Assembly: GCA_016711705.1 (NCBI GenBank)
Contig: JADJSK010000003.1
Location: 62,001-126,000 of the forward strand
DNA length: 64,000 nucleotides
Source: Candidatus Brachybacter algidus
GTDB lineage: Bacteria > Bacteroidota > Bacteroidia > Chitinophagales > Saprospiraceae
Direction: 5' to 3'
The notes beneath the pieces were generated by a model, which saw nothing but the letters and a program-made list of their open reading frames with translations, searched no databases and was not told the origin of the DNA. The translations under genes and the position numbers were made by a program. Shown here piece after piece: positions 1 through 9,229 of this stretch. Position 1 is the first letter of the stretch. Each line of letters begins with the position of its first letter.

Positions 1-78
1 AACTTAACTGTGCATAACTTTTGACGTTACATTTGTGAAGTAATCAAATTAAATACTAAGAATAAAATTATAACTCTG

Positions 79-576
79 ATGAAAAAAATTGTATTATTTA
101 TTTTTGCCATTGCACTTCTAACGACAGGTGCGTTTGCTCAAAGCACAAAAAAAGCTACGAAAAAAGCACCAGCTAAAACTACTGCACCAGTAGTTACTGC
201 TCCAAAAGTAACCGGTCCTGACATGACTTTCGAATCAATGAATGTTGATTTTGGAAACATTGAGCAAGATTCTGATCCTTTTAGATTTGCAAAATTCACG
301 AACAATGGAACAGAACCACTTTTGATCAAATCTGCGAATGGTAGCTGCGGATGTACTGTGCCTACATGGCCTCAGACTCCAATCTTACCTGGTGAGTCAG
401 GAGAGATCAAAGTAAGATACGATACACACAGAACAGGTGCAATCAATAAGACTGTGACTGTTAACACAAATATTGAAGGTAAGTCTTTCGTTTTATCAGT
501 TAAAGGTGAAATTAAGCCTAAAGCTGCTGACGCAAGCGTTCCGGCAGGAACTAAAAATATGTTAAACAAGGGGTGA
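79..576 (+). CDS. DUF1573 domain exported protein
   Basis: A 165-residue exported protein. Residues 1-20 form a signal peptide ending GAFAQ, followed by a Lys/Ala/Thr/Pro-rich linker (about 21-48). One DUF1573 domain, an Ig-like beta-sandwich of the ASPM/SPD-2/Hydin type common in Bacteroidota, covers about 50-147. The family motif is visible as FGNIEQDSDP, then NGSCGCTVP, then the PILPGESGEIKVRYDT stretch. The molecular role of the family is unknown; it is usually periplasmic or surface-associated. The gene is monocistronic and closed by a strong hairpin terminator. Its 3' end plus terminator is copied three more times downstream. Identification is sure at the domain level only. Confidence 0.9.
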   Translation: MKKIVLFIFAIALLTTGAFAQSTKKATKKAPAKTTAPVVTAPKVTGPDMTFESMNVDFGNIEQDSDPFRFAKFTNNGTEPLLIKSANGSCGCTVPTWPQTPILPGESGEIKVRYDTHRTGAINKTVTVNTNIEGKSFVLSVKGEIKPKAADASVPAGTKNMLNKG

Positions 577-597
577 TTTGAAGTTTTCATAATTGGG

Positions 598-630
598 CCC
601 TGTATCCATCTCTGGATGCAGGGTTTTTTT
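598..630 (+). terminator. Rho-independent terminator of the DUF1573 gene
   Basis: CCCTGTATCCA and TGGATGCAGGG form an 11-bp stem with one G-U pair, a TCTC loop and a seven-T tail. It starts 22 bases after the stop codon. Confidence 0.85.
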
Positions 631-916
631 ATGCCTGAAAATTTAAAATTTTGTTAAAAAGGTTCTAAAACTTTTGTTTATTTGTGTCAGAATATTATCT
701 TTGTGTAACATTTACAATTAGTTCGCAGTGATAGAAATTGATTATCTAATGAGATATGAAATGGTTCGGAGCGGATTGCAAATATTTTTACAAATTTCTT
801 TCAGAAAAAATATAATTTTTCTGATTTTGTTTTAAACTTTATTTATATTTGCAATGTTAAAGAAATGTAGCTTAAATAAATAAGCACATGGCTCCATTCA
901 AAAAGCTTGATGGAGA

Positions 917-1254
917 TTCCGGCAGGAAGTAAAATATGCCACAAATACGGGGTGATTTGAAGTTTTCATAATTGGGCCCTGTATCCATCTCTGGATGCAG
1001 GGTTTTTTTAAAAATCATTAAAGAATTCAAGATTTGTGTTCCGGCAGGAAGTAAAACATGCCACAAATACGGGGTGATTTGAAGTTTTCATAATTGGGCC
1101 CTGTATCCATCTCTGGATGCAGGGTTTTTTTAAAAATCATTAAAGAATTCAAGATTTGTGTTCCGGCAGGAAGTAAAACATGCCATTAAAACGGGGTGAT
1201 TTGAAGTTTTCATAATTGGGCCCTGTATCCATCTCTGGATGCAGGGTTTTTTTT
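917..1254 (+). repeat. Three tandem copies of the DUF1573 3' end plus terminator
   Basis: Three further copies of the last codons of the upstream DUF1573 gene and its terminator follow it, with hairpins at 977-1009, 1099-1131 and 1221-1254. The last two copies lie exactly 122 bases apart and are nearly identical, including the AAAATCATTAAAGAATTC lead-in, so this is a young tandem duplication. In each copy the coding remnant TTCCGGCAGGAAGTAAAA carries changes that break the original reading frame. The original copy and the first extra copy are separated by about 380 bases, which contain AT-rich DNA without a gene. Confidence 0.85.
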
Positions 1255-1383
1255 ATGCCTTAAAATTCGGATTTGCGTCTTAATTAGCTTCCTCTTTCAT
1301 GGATTGTGCATACTCAAAATTCATATTATCAATTCATTATCTAAAGATTAATCTAAAAAATAACCTGAGGTGCAACAAAACAT

Positions 1384-1391
1384 TAACTTTG
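1384..1391 (+). promoter_or_regulatory. Candidate Bacteroidota -7 box before tatC
   Basis: TAACTTTG matches the TANNTTTG consensus and lies 28 bases before the tatC start codon. No clear -33 TTG is seen, so the call is weak. Confidence 0.35.
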
Positions 1392-1419
1392 GCCCTTTAA
1401 TTCGAAAATACTTACTAGT

Positions 1420-2319
1420 ATGGCTTTAGACCAAGTTGATGTGGATGAAATAGTAGAGGTGAAGGTAGAAAAAGAGATGTCTTTTTTTGAGCACCTTGAA
1501 GCCTTAAGATGGCATATTATCAGGGCGCTTATAGCAGTAGCATCTATTGCTACTTTTGTTTTTTTTCAGAAAGATTTTGTATTCAAGACTATTGTATTTG
1601 GTCCGAGAAATCCGGATTTTTATACTTACAGGCTATTTTGCTCTTTTGGTGAAATGATGTGTATACAGCCAACTCGTTTTGAAGTAATAACCAGGGACCT
1701 AGCAGAAAAATTTACAACTCACATCTCTGTATCGATTATTCTGGGGCTAATAGTTGCTTTTCCATATGTTTTTTGGGAGTTTTGGAGATTTATAAAGCCG
1801 GGCCTTTATCCAAATGAACGTAAATCTGCGCGTGGCGTAGTTCTTATTTGTTCACTACTATTCATAATGGGTGTATTATTTGGTTATTATTTTATCGCTC
1901 CTTTTGCACTTTCTTTCTTAGCAGGTTATGAATTGGCGGATACCTTAGCCACACCTACGTTGAATAGCTATATTAATTACATGGTCATGTTTACACTGCC
2001 TGTAGGGCTGATATTTGAAATGCCTGTGGTGTCATTTTTTTTAACAAAAGCCGGAGTTCTAGCGCCACAAATGTTACGCTCGGGTAGGAGATATGCTATC
2101 GTCATCATATTGATCGTAGCTGCAGTACTTACACCTTCTCCGGATGTCGTATCTCAGATGATCCTGGCTACACCGCTTTATATATTGTTCGAATTAAGTA
2201 TTGCGGTATCGGCAAGAGTTTGGAACGCAAAACAAAAAATTATTTTGGCGGAAGAAGCTGAATTATTAATGCGTGAAAAGGCATTGCTTGAGAGAAACAT
2301 TGAAGACATTACTGAGTGA
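1420..2319 (+). CDS. tatC: Sec-independent protein translocase TatC
   Basis: TatC is the multi-spanning inner-membrane receptor of the twin-arginine pathway. It binds RR signal peptides and, with TatA/TatB, exports folded proteins. The 299-residue protein has the family N-terminus (MSFFEHLEALRWHIIRA, about residues 20-36) and the hallmark cytoplasmic loop FPYVFWEFWRFIKPGLYPNE (about 124-143). Six hydrophobic segments follow the TatC pattern. The first periplasmic loop, about 55-95, is long, as in other Bacteroidota. No tatA or tatB is adjacent. The next gene begins 39 bases downstream and may be cotranscribed. Confidence 0.95.
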   Translation: MALDQVDVDEIVEVKVEKEMSFFEHLEALRWHIIRALIAVASIATFVFFQKDFVFKTIVFGPRNPDFYTYRLFCSFGEMMCIQPTRFEVITRDLAEKFTTHISVSIILGLIVAFPYVFWEFWRFIKPGLYPNERKSARGVVLICSLLFIMGVLFGYYFIAPFALSFLAGYELADTLATPTLNSYINYMVMFTLPVGLIFEMPVVSFFLTKAGVLAPQMLRSGRRYAIVIILIVAAVLTPSPDVVSQMILATPLYILFELSIAVSARVWNAKQKIILAEEAELLMREKALLERNIEDITE

Positions 2320-2358
2320 CCTTTTAATAATTGACAAATAATACTGAATTGATTTAAA

Positions 2359-2808
2359 ATGGAGAGATATTCATCCAACCTTACTTTATTCTATGTGATT
2401 TTCCTTCCGGTATTTGCATGGGTATTTTTATTAGCCTGTACCTTGGGAGCGTTTCTTGGGCCTTATATGAGTGATGAAGTTTATATGTCTGATTATGTAA
2501 AGTACTTTTTTCTTACTTTACTGATACTTGCATCCTTGTTTATCATTTTTTTCTCCATGAAATTAAAAAGGCTTGAGGCTGATGCGGAGAAAATATATTT
2601 GTCCAATTATTTTACTACGACCATGATGCCTATAGCCAATATTAAAAATGTGAAGATCACAGATCTGTTTATGGCTAGAATAGCAACCCTGCATTTTGTA
2701 AATAAAAGCAGATGGGGTAATAAAGTAATCGTGCTTGAAAGAGAAAATATGTTACAGTCTTTTTGTGAAGCCAACCAAATACCATTGAAGAAGACTTTTG
2801 GTAAATAA
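2359..2808 (+). CDS. Small membrane protein of unknown function
   Basis: A 149-residue protein not recognised by family. Residues about 10-35 and 47-66 are strongly hydrophobic and should be two membrane helices. They are followed by a soluble C-terminal part (about 70-149) of alternating strands, similar in outline to a bacterial PH-like domain; that resemblance is only an impression. It lies 39 bases after tatC on the same strand and could share its transcript. The codon usage looks normal for the neighbourhood, so it is probably a real gene. Confidence 0.65.
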   Translation: MERYSSNLTLFYVIFLPVFAWVFLLACTLGAFLGPYMSDEVYMSDYVKYFFLTLLILASLFIIFFSMKLKRLEADAEKIYLSNYFTTTMMPIANIKNVKITDLFMARIATLHFVNKSRWGNKVIVLERENMLQSFCEANQIPLKKTFGK

Positions 2809-2910
2809 AGTTTGGGAGTTACTTATTGAATTGATAATCATTAATATAAATATATGATGATTTGTATATATAATAACCTAAATTTCTGTATACCAAATAG
2901 TTAGTTTCAT

Positions 2911-2982
2911 TCTAACTTCTAACTTCTAACTTCTAACTTCTGACTTCTGACTTCTGACTTCTGACTTCTGACTTCTAACTTC
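2911..2982. repeat. Heptamer tandem array (ACTTCTA/ACTTCTG)
   Basis: About ten consecutive 7-base units run here. The first are AACTTCT, then TGACTTC units, then AACTTC again, so the unit sequence drifts while the 7-base period holds. Confidence 0.9.
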
Positions 2983-3338
2983 GATATAGTAATTTCAATA
3001 CTTTTAGAAGTTATTCAACATTCCCTTCAAAATGCCACCACCTTCGGGGTTCTGATCGTCCCGTCATGCCTATTTTCTATAAAAATGCCAACCCTTCAGG
3101 TTTTACTCAGTAAGCATTTTAATATTTTACTTAAATTTCGGAGTTGCTTATCTTATTGATAACCAATATATAAATAAAAATTATTAGTAAATAAATTACC
3201 TAAAGTGCCAAATAGTTAGTTTAATTCTAACTTCTCCTATATAACTAAATATAATCTATTGTAAATGAATAGTTTAAATTTGCAGAAATGAATGAACTGT
3301 GCGTGAAAGGCCTTATAAAATTTAGTGAATGAATGGAG

Positions 3339-3418
3339 AAAATACCATAAAATAGCTAAGCCCTATACAGCGGAGGCACGGAGCCTTATAGGGTTTAGCG
3401 TAATTTTATGAGTATTTT
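3339..3418. repeat. Imperfect long palindrome, MITE-like
   Basis: AAAATACCATAAAAT plus GCTAAGCCCTATA on the left pairs with TATAGGGTTTAGC plus ATTTTATGAGTATTTT on the right, around a GC-rich centre. It could be a small non-autonomous element or a large hairpin between convergent genes. Confidence 0.55.
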
Positions 3419-3603
3419 CGAAGTGATTGAGCGTTAAGAATTTTGCTTCCCCTCTGGCAGAGGGGTGCCGAAGGCGGGGTGTCTAACCTTGACTTTTTTG
3501 TTTCTTTTTGTGTCAAGACAAAAAGAAAGTAAAGTATGCATTGCCGTCTCATGTTATTCTGGTGATTTTGGAATAAAATGAATTACATCAGAACTAACTT
3601 CCA

Positions 3604-3688
3604 ATTTCTAATTTCTAATTTCTAATTTCTGACTTCTGACTTCTGACTTCTGACTTCTGACTTCTGACTTCTGACTTCTGACTTCTGA
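3604..3688. repeat. Heptamer tandem array (ATTTCTA to ACTTCTG)
   Basis: About twelve 7-base units run here. The first four are ATTTCTA-like and the rest ACTTCTG, sharing the 7-base phase of the array at 2911-2982. Confidence 0.9.
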
Positions 3689-3756
3689 TCTCTACCTTAG
3701 ATTGAGTAATACTAGGGGTCTTTTCTGACTATCCAAACTTGAATTTGTAACTAAAG

Positions 3757-4869
3757 TTAACCTCTTTTTGAATACGTTAAAATAGCATCCAAATCAACAT
3801 TATTACTGATCAACTCAATGGCTCTTTGAACTTTCCATGGAGTATTTAGATTGATTTTGACCTCGATCCTACTGATTTTAATCACGGATCCATAGGTGTC
3901 CAAGGTGGTTGAGATCAATGGAATACGATTGCTTTCTATATAATTGATACTCTCTCTGTTGATCGTGCCCTCTCCGGTTGCTACAATCCCTGTTAAGGGA
4001 GAATCTGTAATTCCTGCAGACTTTGTGATTCTTTGCATTTTGCTGATGGCCTCATTGACACGACCTGTACTTACTACCAACAAGAGGCCTTTTTCTGATC
4101 TTAATCGCTCTACGTCCATCAAAGATCCTGCCAATATATCCTCCACTTTGTTATTCAACATGTCATTATTATATAGTACTTCACCGTTGATGGCTTCCAT
4201 GACGGATTTCATAACAGGGTAACCCAACGTTTTATCATAAGGCATCAGCCCCAATAAAGGCAGATCCATTTTTTTTAATGCCTTTCCAAGATAGTGTTCG
4301 ATTTTTTCTATTTTATCTTCCTCTACCTTGTTCACTATAACCCCAATTATCGGAAGCTTTTGCTCTCTGAACAATGAGATTGACATATTGAGTCTGTCTA
4401 TAGTCTTGCCTATTCCTCCATCTACAACCATTATTACCCCTGCATTTACGAGTTTTGCGACGTCTGCATTCGACAGGTCTACGATACTACCTACACCTGG
4501 ATGTCCGGTACCTTCATAAATGACGAGTTCATGAGATTTCTGCAATTCTTCTTGAGCAAATAGGATCTTATCTTTATAATTGAAATCATTTGGATTGTCC
4601 AGAAATTGTGTGGTTGCGCCTGGCCCTAAAATGACCGGGCTATGGATCTCAGGACGGATAGAAAATCTGATCAGGTCAGCAAACAAAACAGTGTCCTTAT
4701 CTACTTTAAAGTCCTGAAAGTCGAGATATCTTTGCCCAACAGGTTTGCAGTAGCCAACATTTAAACCTCTGTTCATGAAGGCTGCTACCATGCCAAGTGT
4801 TGAGGTGGTCTTGCCAATGTGTTGATTGGTGGCAGCGACGTATATGTTTTTATAGGTTGTTTTTGACAT
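3757..4869 (-). CDS. BioD/CobQ-like P-loop protein with DRTGG-like domain
   Basis: A 370-residue cytoplasmic protein. The N-terminal part (about 1-215) resembles the dethiobiotin synthetase/cobyrinate synthase fold (AAA_26). It has a P-loop at ATNQHIGKTT (about 13-22), then GYCKPVGQRY and VIYEGTGHPGVGSIVDL, in which GTGHPG takes the place of the family's catalytic-site loop. The C-terminal part (about 220-365) resembles the DRTGG domain: LLVVSTGR, GIVATGEG, then IPLISTTLDTYGSV. The same pairing occurs at the N-terminus of long phosphotransacetylases, but no Pta catalytic domain is present. The substrate is unknown and a regulatory role is possible. No biotin or cobalamin genes lie nearby. Confidence 0.75.
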   Translation of the reverse strand: MSKTTYKNIYVAATNQHIGKTTSTLGMVAAFMNRGLNVGYCKPVGQRYLDFQDFKVDKDTVLFADLIRFSIRPEIHSPVILGPGATTQFLDNPNDFNYKDKILFAQEELQKSHELVIYEGTGHPGVGSIVDLSNADVAKLVNAGVIMVVDGGIGKTIDRLNMSISLFREQKLPIIGVIVNKVEEDKIEKIEHYLGKALKKMDLPLLGLMPYDKTLGYPVMKSVMEAINGEVLYNNDMLNNKVEDILAGSLMDVERLRSEKGLLLVVSTGRVNEAISKMQRITKSAGITDSPLTGIVATGEGTINRESINYIESNRIPLISTTLDTYGSVIKISRIEVKINLNTPWKVQRAIELISNNVDLDAILTYSKRG

Positions 4870-5427
4870 GATTTATATTTGATAAAATTTAATTATCAAA
4901 TATAGTCATCTGGGTTAAAAGATTAGTATTTATTGTCCCGAAACTAGAAACCATGGATCATTTCGTCAAAATGTCATTCCCTATTATAAAATACAGTCAT
5001 GAGCAGCAACCTTGGATAAATTACGTTAATTGGGATATCAGAATTAATTAAATGATTTTTAAGTGTGGATAGCAAATTGCAAAAAGCCGAAAAAGAAAAG
5101 ACTTAGCGAATAAAGATTCCTCGCTTCGCTCGGAATGACGTTATGTCGGTGGGATGAGGGGGTATAAAATGGGGTGGCACAGCCACCCCATTTTATACCC
5201 CCTCAGAACAAAGATTCTGTCATTCCGACTGAAGGGAGGAATCTGCCTAATAAAAATCAACTTCTATATTACTATCCATCTTTTTATAAATTATTTATTA
5301 GAATATATAAGTTGTTGAGCAATTAGTTATACACACGATTTTTAAAAATATACACATGATATAAAAATGTTTTATATATTTAAATGATTAATAGTATTTA
5401 ATAAGGTTTATTTAAAACCCAATCCGT
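4870..5427. other. Intergenic stretch with a nested palindrome
   Basis: About 560 AT-rich bases without a gene, lying between a minus-strand gene start and a plus-strand gene remnant. The only structure seen is the nested inverted repeat at 5114-5244. Confidence 0.7.
5114..5244. repeat. Nested inverted repeat (131 bp)
   Basis: The inner palindrome at 5156-5204 has perfect 23-base arms around ACA; the arm begins GAGGGGGTATAAAATGG. It sits inside a second inverted repeat, AGATTCCTC (5114-5122) against GAGGAATCT (5236-5244), with GAATGAC/GTCATTC also matching. The outer ends resemble a dispersed intergenic repeat often seen in Bacteroidota, and the inner part looks inserted. Confidence 0.85.
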
Positions 5428-5877
5428 ATGATTATATTTACCAATCCTGATCTGCTTTCCTTAGGGAATAAAACAACTCTCAGATCATACACTACTACCT
5501 ATAGTGCCGCCGGGGCCATCGCCAGAGGTCTGCTATCCCTTAGTGATGAATTTTTCCCACTCGACTTTGTCCTGCCTAATGATAGTTTAGAAGTAAGAAG
5601 TGAAACAAACGAAACAGAAACATCGTCTTCTATAGTCGTGTATCCCAATCCTAGCAATGGTCTACTAAAAGTAAACTTACCATCAGAAGTTACGACAGAA
5701 GCATGCAGCATCGTGTTCTATGACATCATCGGCAAAGAACTTTTAAACAAGTCATTATCGCAGGGTCTCAATCAGATCGACCTAGACAGTAAGGTGTCGA
5801 GTGGTGTCCTGATCTACACCATCATTACAGAAAAAGGGACGTTGATTAAATCGGGCAAACTGATCATTACAAAATAA
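5428..5877 (+). pseudogene. C-terminal remnant of a T9SS-secreted protein
   Basis: This 149-codon frame has no signal peptide. Its last 80 residues or so are a complete type A T9SS sorting domain (VVYPNPSNGLLKVNLPS, then FYDIIGKELLNKSL, ending LIKSGKLIITK). Such a tail directs outer-membrane translocation and cleavage, but only on a protein that first crosses the inner membrane. Upstream is AT-rich non-coding DNA, so this is most likely the 3' end of a larger lost gene. The next gene ends in a closely related tail, which suggests recombination between paralogues. Confidence 0.7.
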
Positions 5878-5882
5878 ATATC

Positions 5883-7379
5883 ATGAACTGCAGGTCTTTG
5901 TTTTTTATCATATTAACATTACTTAGTTCAAATAAAAGTTGGGGGCAGTTTACTGCCCTCAATTCTTATTTTAACCTTGCAACAAATGGATATACCTATT
6001 TCCTGGATGTTAAGCTTGTTGATGATTCTTTAACAATTTTTGGTGATATTGCTGAGGATACCATTTCAAAAAGACAAAACGTTTTTCTAGCACGTATGGA
6101 CACACTGGGAAATATTTCTAAAATTAAGTTTTTTTATGACCCTTTAGGTCAATCTGAAAATTTAATCAATCGTAATGCGCAAATTTCAACTACTCTGGAT
6201 GGTGGTTATATTTTTACTACAGTACCCTTTGAAAGGAACAACAATGTTGTTTTCTATAAAACAAATAAAAATTTCGAATTAGAATTCGCAAAAGAATTTG
6301 AACTAGACAATTGTACTGTTTATAGTATTAATTCCATTGAAGTTGAAAATTCATATTTCATAGGCTTAGATGTATGCACTCAAAATGGAAACGACCATGA
6401 TTATTGCATTGTGAAGACAGACCTTCATGGCAATAAGTTATGGCATAAATTCTATGGTACTGAAGATAATTACGAATGGTTAAGAAATATAAAATCTTTT
6501 AAATACGGTGAAGTTACCTTATTGGGAAACCAAAGCATTAACAATCAAGGAAGGGTAGCAATAACTACAATAGATACATCGGGTATGGTTGTCAAAGAGA
6601 TATTCAACATGGGAGATGGTGAAGGAAATATATATGATATTGATACTTTAGATAATGGTGATTATATCTATATATGCTCTCAATTAAAGGATATTGTTGA
6701 TTATAATTCGTCCTTGAGAATATACAGAATAGATTCGCAAGGTGAAGTCATTTGGAAAAAAGTAATCAATGACGATGTATTCAATGCATACCTCTACCGC
6801 ATGCACCGCAATGCCAACGGCACTTATACCATAATCGGCAAGGAAGAGGGCAAGGGTAGATCTTTGTGCATCACTCAGGACGGAGAAGTGCTATGGCAGC
6901 ATATATATAAGCTCCCTTTTAGCCCTATGCCTATCCAATATTACAGCGGTCTGCTGGGTATGACAGCTCTACCAAGTGGCAATATAATAGCCTGCGGCTA
7001 TTTCAGAGACTTGACAGATTTAAAAGATGAAGAACAGGGATGGCTAGTAAAATTGGATGCAGACGGGTGCATAGATAAAAACTGTAAGACGCTGCTGGGT
7101 GACCAGGAAGTAATCGAGATAGATGAGCTAAAGGTAGGAGTGTATCCCAACCCAAGCAATGGTCTTTTAAAGGTAAATATTCCTTATGGCCAAAATATGG
7201 ATGATTGTATGATAAAAATCTATGACATTGTAGGAAATGTGATATTGAATAAAAAATTATTCGAAGGTGTCAACGACATAGATTTGGGAAAAGATGTAAC
7301 CAGTGGAGTCTTGATATATAATGTATCTTCGGATTCCGGTAAATCACTAAAGTCCGGAAAACTGATTATCACGAAATAA
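5883..7379 (+). CDS. T9SS-secreted protein, propeller-like repeats
   Basis: A 498-residue exported protein with a signal peptide ending SWGQ (about 1-22). The body (about 25-410) consists of repeated strand-rich segments with recurring GN.LW or GEVIW patterns (HGNKLWHKFYG, QGEVIWKKV, DGEVLWQHIY), typical of a beta-propeller. It ends in a type A sorting domain (VYPNPSNGLLKVNIP to KSGKLIITK, about 418-498). Ligand and function are unknown. From about base 6780 onward the DNA is visibly less AT-rich than the 5' part of the gene, consistent with a mosaic formed by exchange with a paralogue. It starts five bases after the preceding remnant. Confidence 0.8.
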   Translation: MNCRSLFFIILTLLSSNKSWGQFTALNSYFNLATNGYTYFLDVKLVDDSLTIFGDIAEDTISKRQNVFLARMDTLGNISKIKFFYDPLGQSENLINRNAQISTTLDGGYIFTTVPFERNNNVVFYKTNKNFELEFAKEFELDNCTVYSINSIEVENSYFIGLDVCTQNGNDHDYCIVKTDLHGNKLWHKFYGTEDNYEWLRNIKSFKYGEVTLLGNQSINNQGRVAITTIDTSGMVVKEIFNMGDGEGNIYDIDTLDNGDYIYICSQLKDIVDYNSSLRIYRIDSQGEVIWKKVINDDVFNAYLYRMHRNANGTYTIIGKEEGKGRSLCITQDGEVLWQHIYKLPFSPMPIQYYSGLLGMTALPSGNIIACGYFRDLTDLKDEEQGWLVKLDADGCIDKNCKTLLGDQEVIEIDELKVGVYPNPSNGLLKVNIPYGQNMDDCMIKIYDIVGNVILNKKLFEGVNDIDLGKDVTSGVLIYNVSSDSGKSLKSGKLIITK

Positions 7380-7499
7380 TACATCCTCCTTCTATAATAG
7401 CTTCATCCACCACTACTTAACGTACATTTAACCCAAAGTTTTTAGCCATTATGATAGAGGGTAAAGTTTTTTACTACCTTTGTGCCGTATTTCAAGGCA

Positions 7500-8412
7500 G
7501 TGAGGATAGTTAAGTATTTATTTATAGTTTCATTCTACTTTTTCATTGGGACAAGTGGCGCACAAAATACTGCCAATCCTTTTGAATTAAGAGCTTCCGG
7601 GTCGGAAACAGTTGCGAATAAGCATCAACCAAAGCCTATTGCAGAGCAGGAAATAGATCATTCAAACCCATTTGAGATTATCCATGTACCTGCTAATTAC
7701 GCTTTAAGAGATACCCTCCTCGTCAAAAAGCCGATTCCGATTACCTCCAAAAAGTCAAAACCAAAACTTTCTTTTTGTTTCAATATCCCTACTTTTATTG
7801 TTTCTGACCATTCTGGTAGTGATGAACAGGGGCTTACTGGCCAATATTTACCGGGCTATATTTAGTGATACATACCTTAAGGTGGTATATCGCTTTCAGA
7901 ATAGTGGACATACGCTTTCATATGGTTTATTCTATCTGTTCTTCTTTCTGAATGCAGGTCTGTTTCTCACCTTACTTTTAAAACAATTCAAGTTCAATTA
8001 CTTTGCATCAGACATCACGCTGTTTTTCGTGTGTGTCGGTGGAATTGCGCTTACTTACTTTATAAAACACTCAGTCTTAAGGATCATTGGATTAATTTTT
8101 CCCGTCCAGAAAGAAATAAGTTACTACAGCTTTACTATTATTGCTTTCAATATTTTCCTTGGAATAGCATTGCTCCCGATTAATAGCTTGATCTCCTTTT
8201 CTAGTGATCAGGTGGCCAATTTATGCCTTTATCTGGGAGTAATTTTCTTCTTGTTATTATATTGTATAAGGCAATTAAGAGGTATGTTTCTTGCTGCAAA
8301 TTACTTAACATTTCAAAAGTTCCATTTTTTTATCTACCTTTGCACCATCGAAATAGCACCTATTTTAATATTAACTAAAATAATCTACTCTAACTCAGGG
8401 AATTCATTATAA
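7500..8412 (+). pseudogene. DUF4271 membrane protein, frameshifted
   Basis: Two overlapping frames (7482-7865 and 7798-8412) make one DUF4271 protein of about 300 residues. The N-terminal part has a signal-like segment, NPFEL and NPFEI motifs and RDTLLVKKP. The C-terminal part has about seven membrane helices and the family motif MNRGLLANIYRAIFSD. Removing one T from the five-T run at 7772-7776 joins them as KPKLSFVSISLLLLFLTIL, which restores the first membrane helix. The break is therefore a one-base insertion and may be a sequencing error. I prefer the GTG at 7500, because the GTG at 7482 overlaps a promoter-like TACCTTTG. DUF4271 genes commonly precede hemD in this phylum. Function is unknown. 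Confidence 0.8.
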
Positions 8413-8434
8413 ACTTAATGATAAGTAAAATTCT

Positions 8435-9223
8435 ATGACAACAAAGCTATCAACTTCAGCAAACTTAAGTAAATTGAAACGTGTAAATAGTATTTTGGTC
8501 TCTCAGCCACCACCCCCAGTTAATACCAAAACTGCCTTTAATGAACTTGAAACAAAATATGGTCTGAAAGTGGATTACAGAGCTTTCAACCATGTCGAAG
8601 GTGTGGCGGAAAAGGACTTTCGTAAATCAAGAATACGACCTGAAGAGTTTAGTTGTATCATTTTTAACAGCAAACATGGAATTGAAAATTTCTTCAGAAT
8701 TGCTGAAGAAATGCGGGTTAAGATCTCTCCAGATACCAAATACTTTTGCCTTACTGAATCTGTTGCCAATTACCTTCAGAAATTCATACATTATAGAAAG
8801 AGAAAAGTGTTTATTGGTAACAAGAAGATGGTAGATATGTCCTCATCGCTGACTAAGCACAAAAATGAGACGTTTTTGGTTCCTATGTCTAATCTTGGAA
8901 ATAAACCAGTCACAGAATGGCTCACTGGAGCTAAAATGAAATTTATTGAGGCGGAAATGTATCATACAGTTAGCAGTGATCTGTCTGACTTAAGTGATAT
9001 AAAATATGATATGCTTGCATTTTTTAGCCCTCAGAGTTTGACGAGTTTATTCGAAAATTTCCCTGATTTTGTCCAGGAAGAAACAAGAATAGCTGCTTTC
9101 GGCAAGAGTACTTGTGAGATGGTAGATCATTTCAATCTAAAATTGGATGTTGCTGCACCTCAACCGGATGCCCCATCAATGCCGGGCGCTATTGAAAAAT
9201 ATTTGTTGTTAAGCAATAAGTAA
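8435..9223 (+). CDS. hemD: Uroporphyrinogen-III synthase
   Basis: HemD cyclises hydroxymethylbilane to uroporphyrinogen III, the branch point to heme and cobalamin. The 262-residue protein has the family's two-lobed pattern and weak sequence conservation: ILVSQPPPP near the start, IIFNSKHGIENFF (about 71-83), ESVANYL, then MLAFFSPQSLTSLFENFP (about 192-209) and AAFGKSTCEMV. The last two are the usual C-terminal signature. It follows the DUF4271 gene by 22 bases, the arrangement seen in many Bacteroidota, and the Nudix gene follows within seven bases, so all three are probably one transcript. Confidence 0.88.
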   Translation: MTTKLSTSANLSKLKRVNSILVSQPPPPVNTKTAFNELETKYGLKVDYRAFNHVEGVAEKDFRKSRIRPEEFSCIIFNSKHGIENFFRIAEEMRVKISPDTKYFCLTESVANYLQKFIHYRKRKVFIGNKKMVDMSSSLTKHKNETFLVPMSNLGNKPVTEWLTGAKMKFIEAEMYHTVSSDLSDLSDIKYDMLAFFSPQSLTSLFENFPDFVQEETRIAAFGKSTCEMVDHFNLKLDVAAPQPDAPSMPGAIEKYLLLSNK

Positions 9224-9229
9224 GCGATC

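Larger units (their letters stand above)
2809..3756. repeat. Gene-free, repeat-dense stretch between convergent genes
   Basis: No gene is seen here. The stretch contains a diverged direct repeat of about 100 bases (2815-2920 and 3140-3236, both ending CCAAATAGTTAGTTT.ATTCTAACTTCT), two heptamer arrays (2911-2982 and 3604-3688), an imperfect long palindrome (3339-3418) and a hairpin CCCCTCTGGCAGAGGGG at 3449-3465. A relative of that last hairpin recurs at about 34550. The genes on both sides end into this region. Confidence 0.75.

Noticed and set aside
977..1254. 122-base tandem copies as a CRISPR array
   Set aside because: The copies are identical over their whole length and end in a terminator hairpin; there are no variable spacers.
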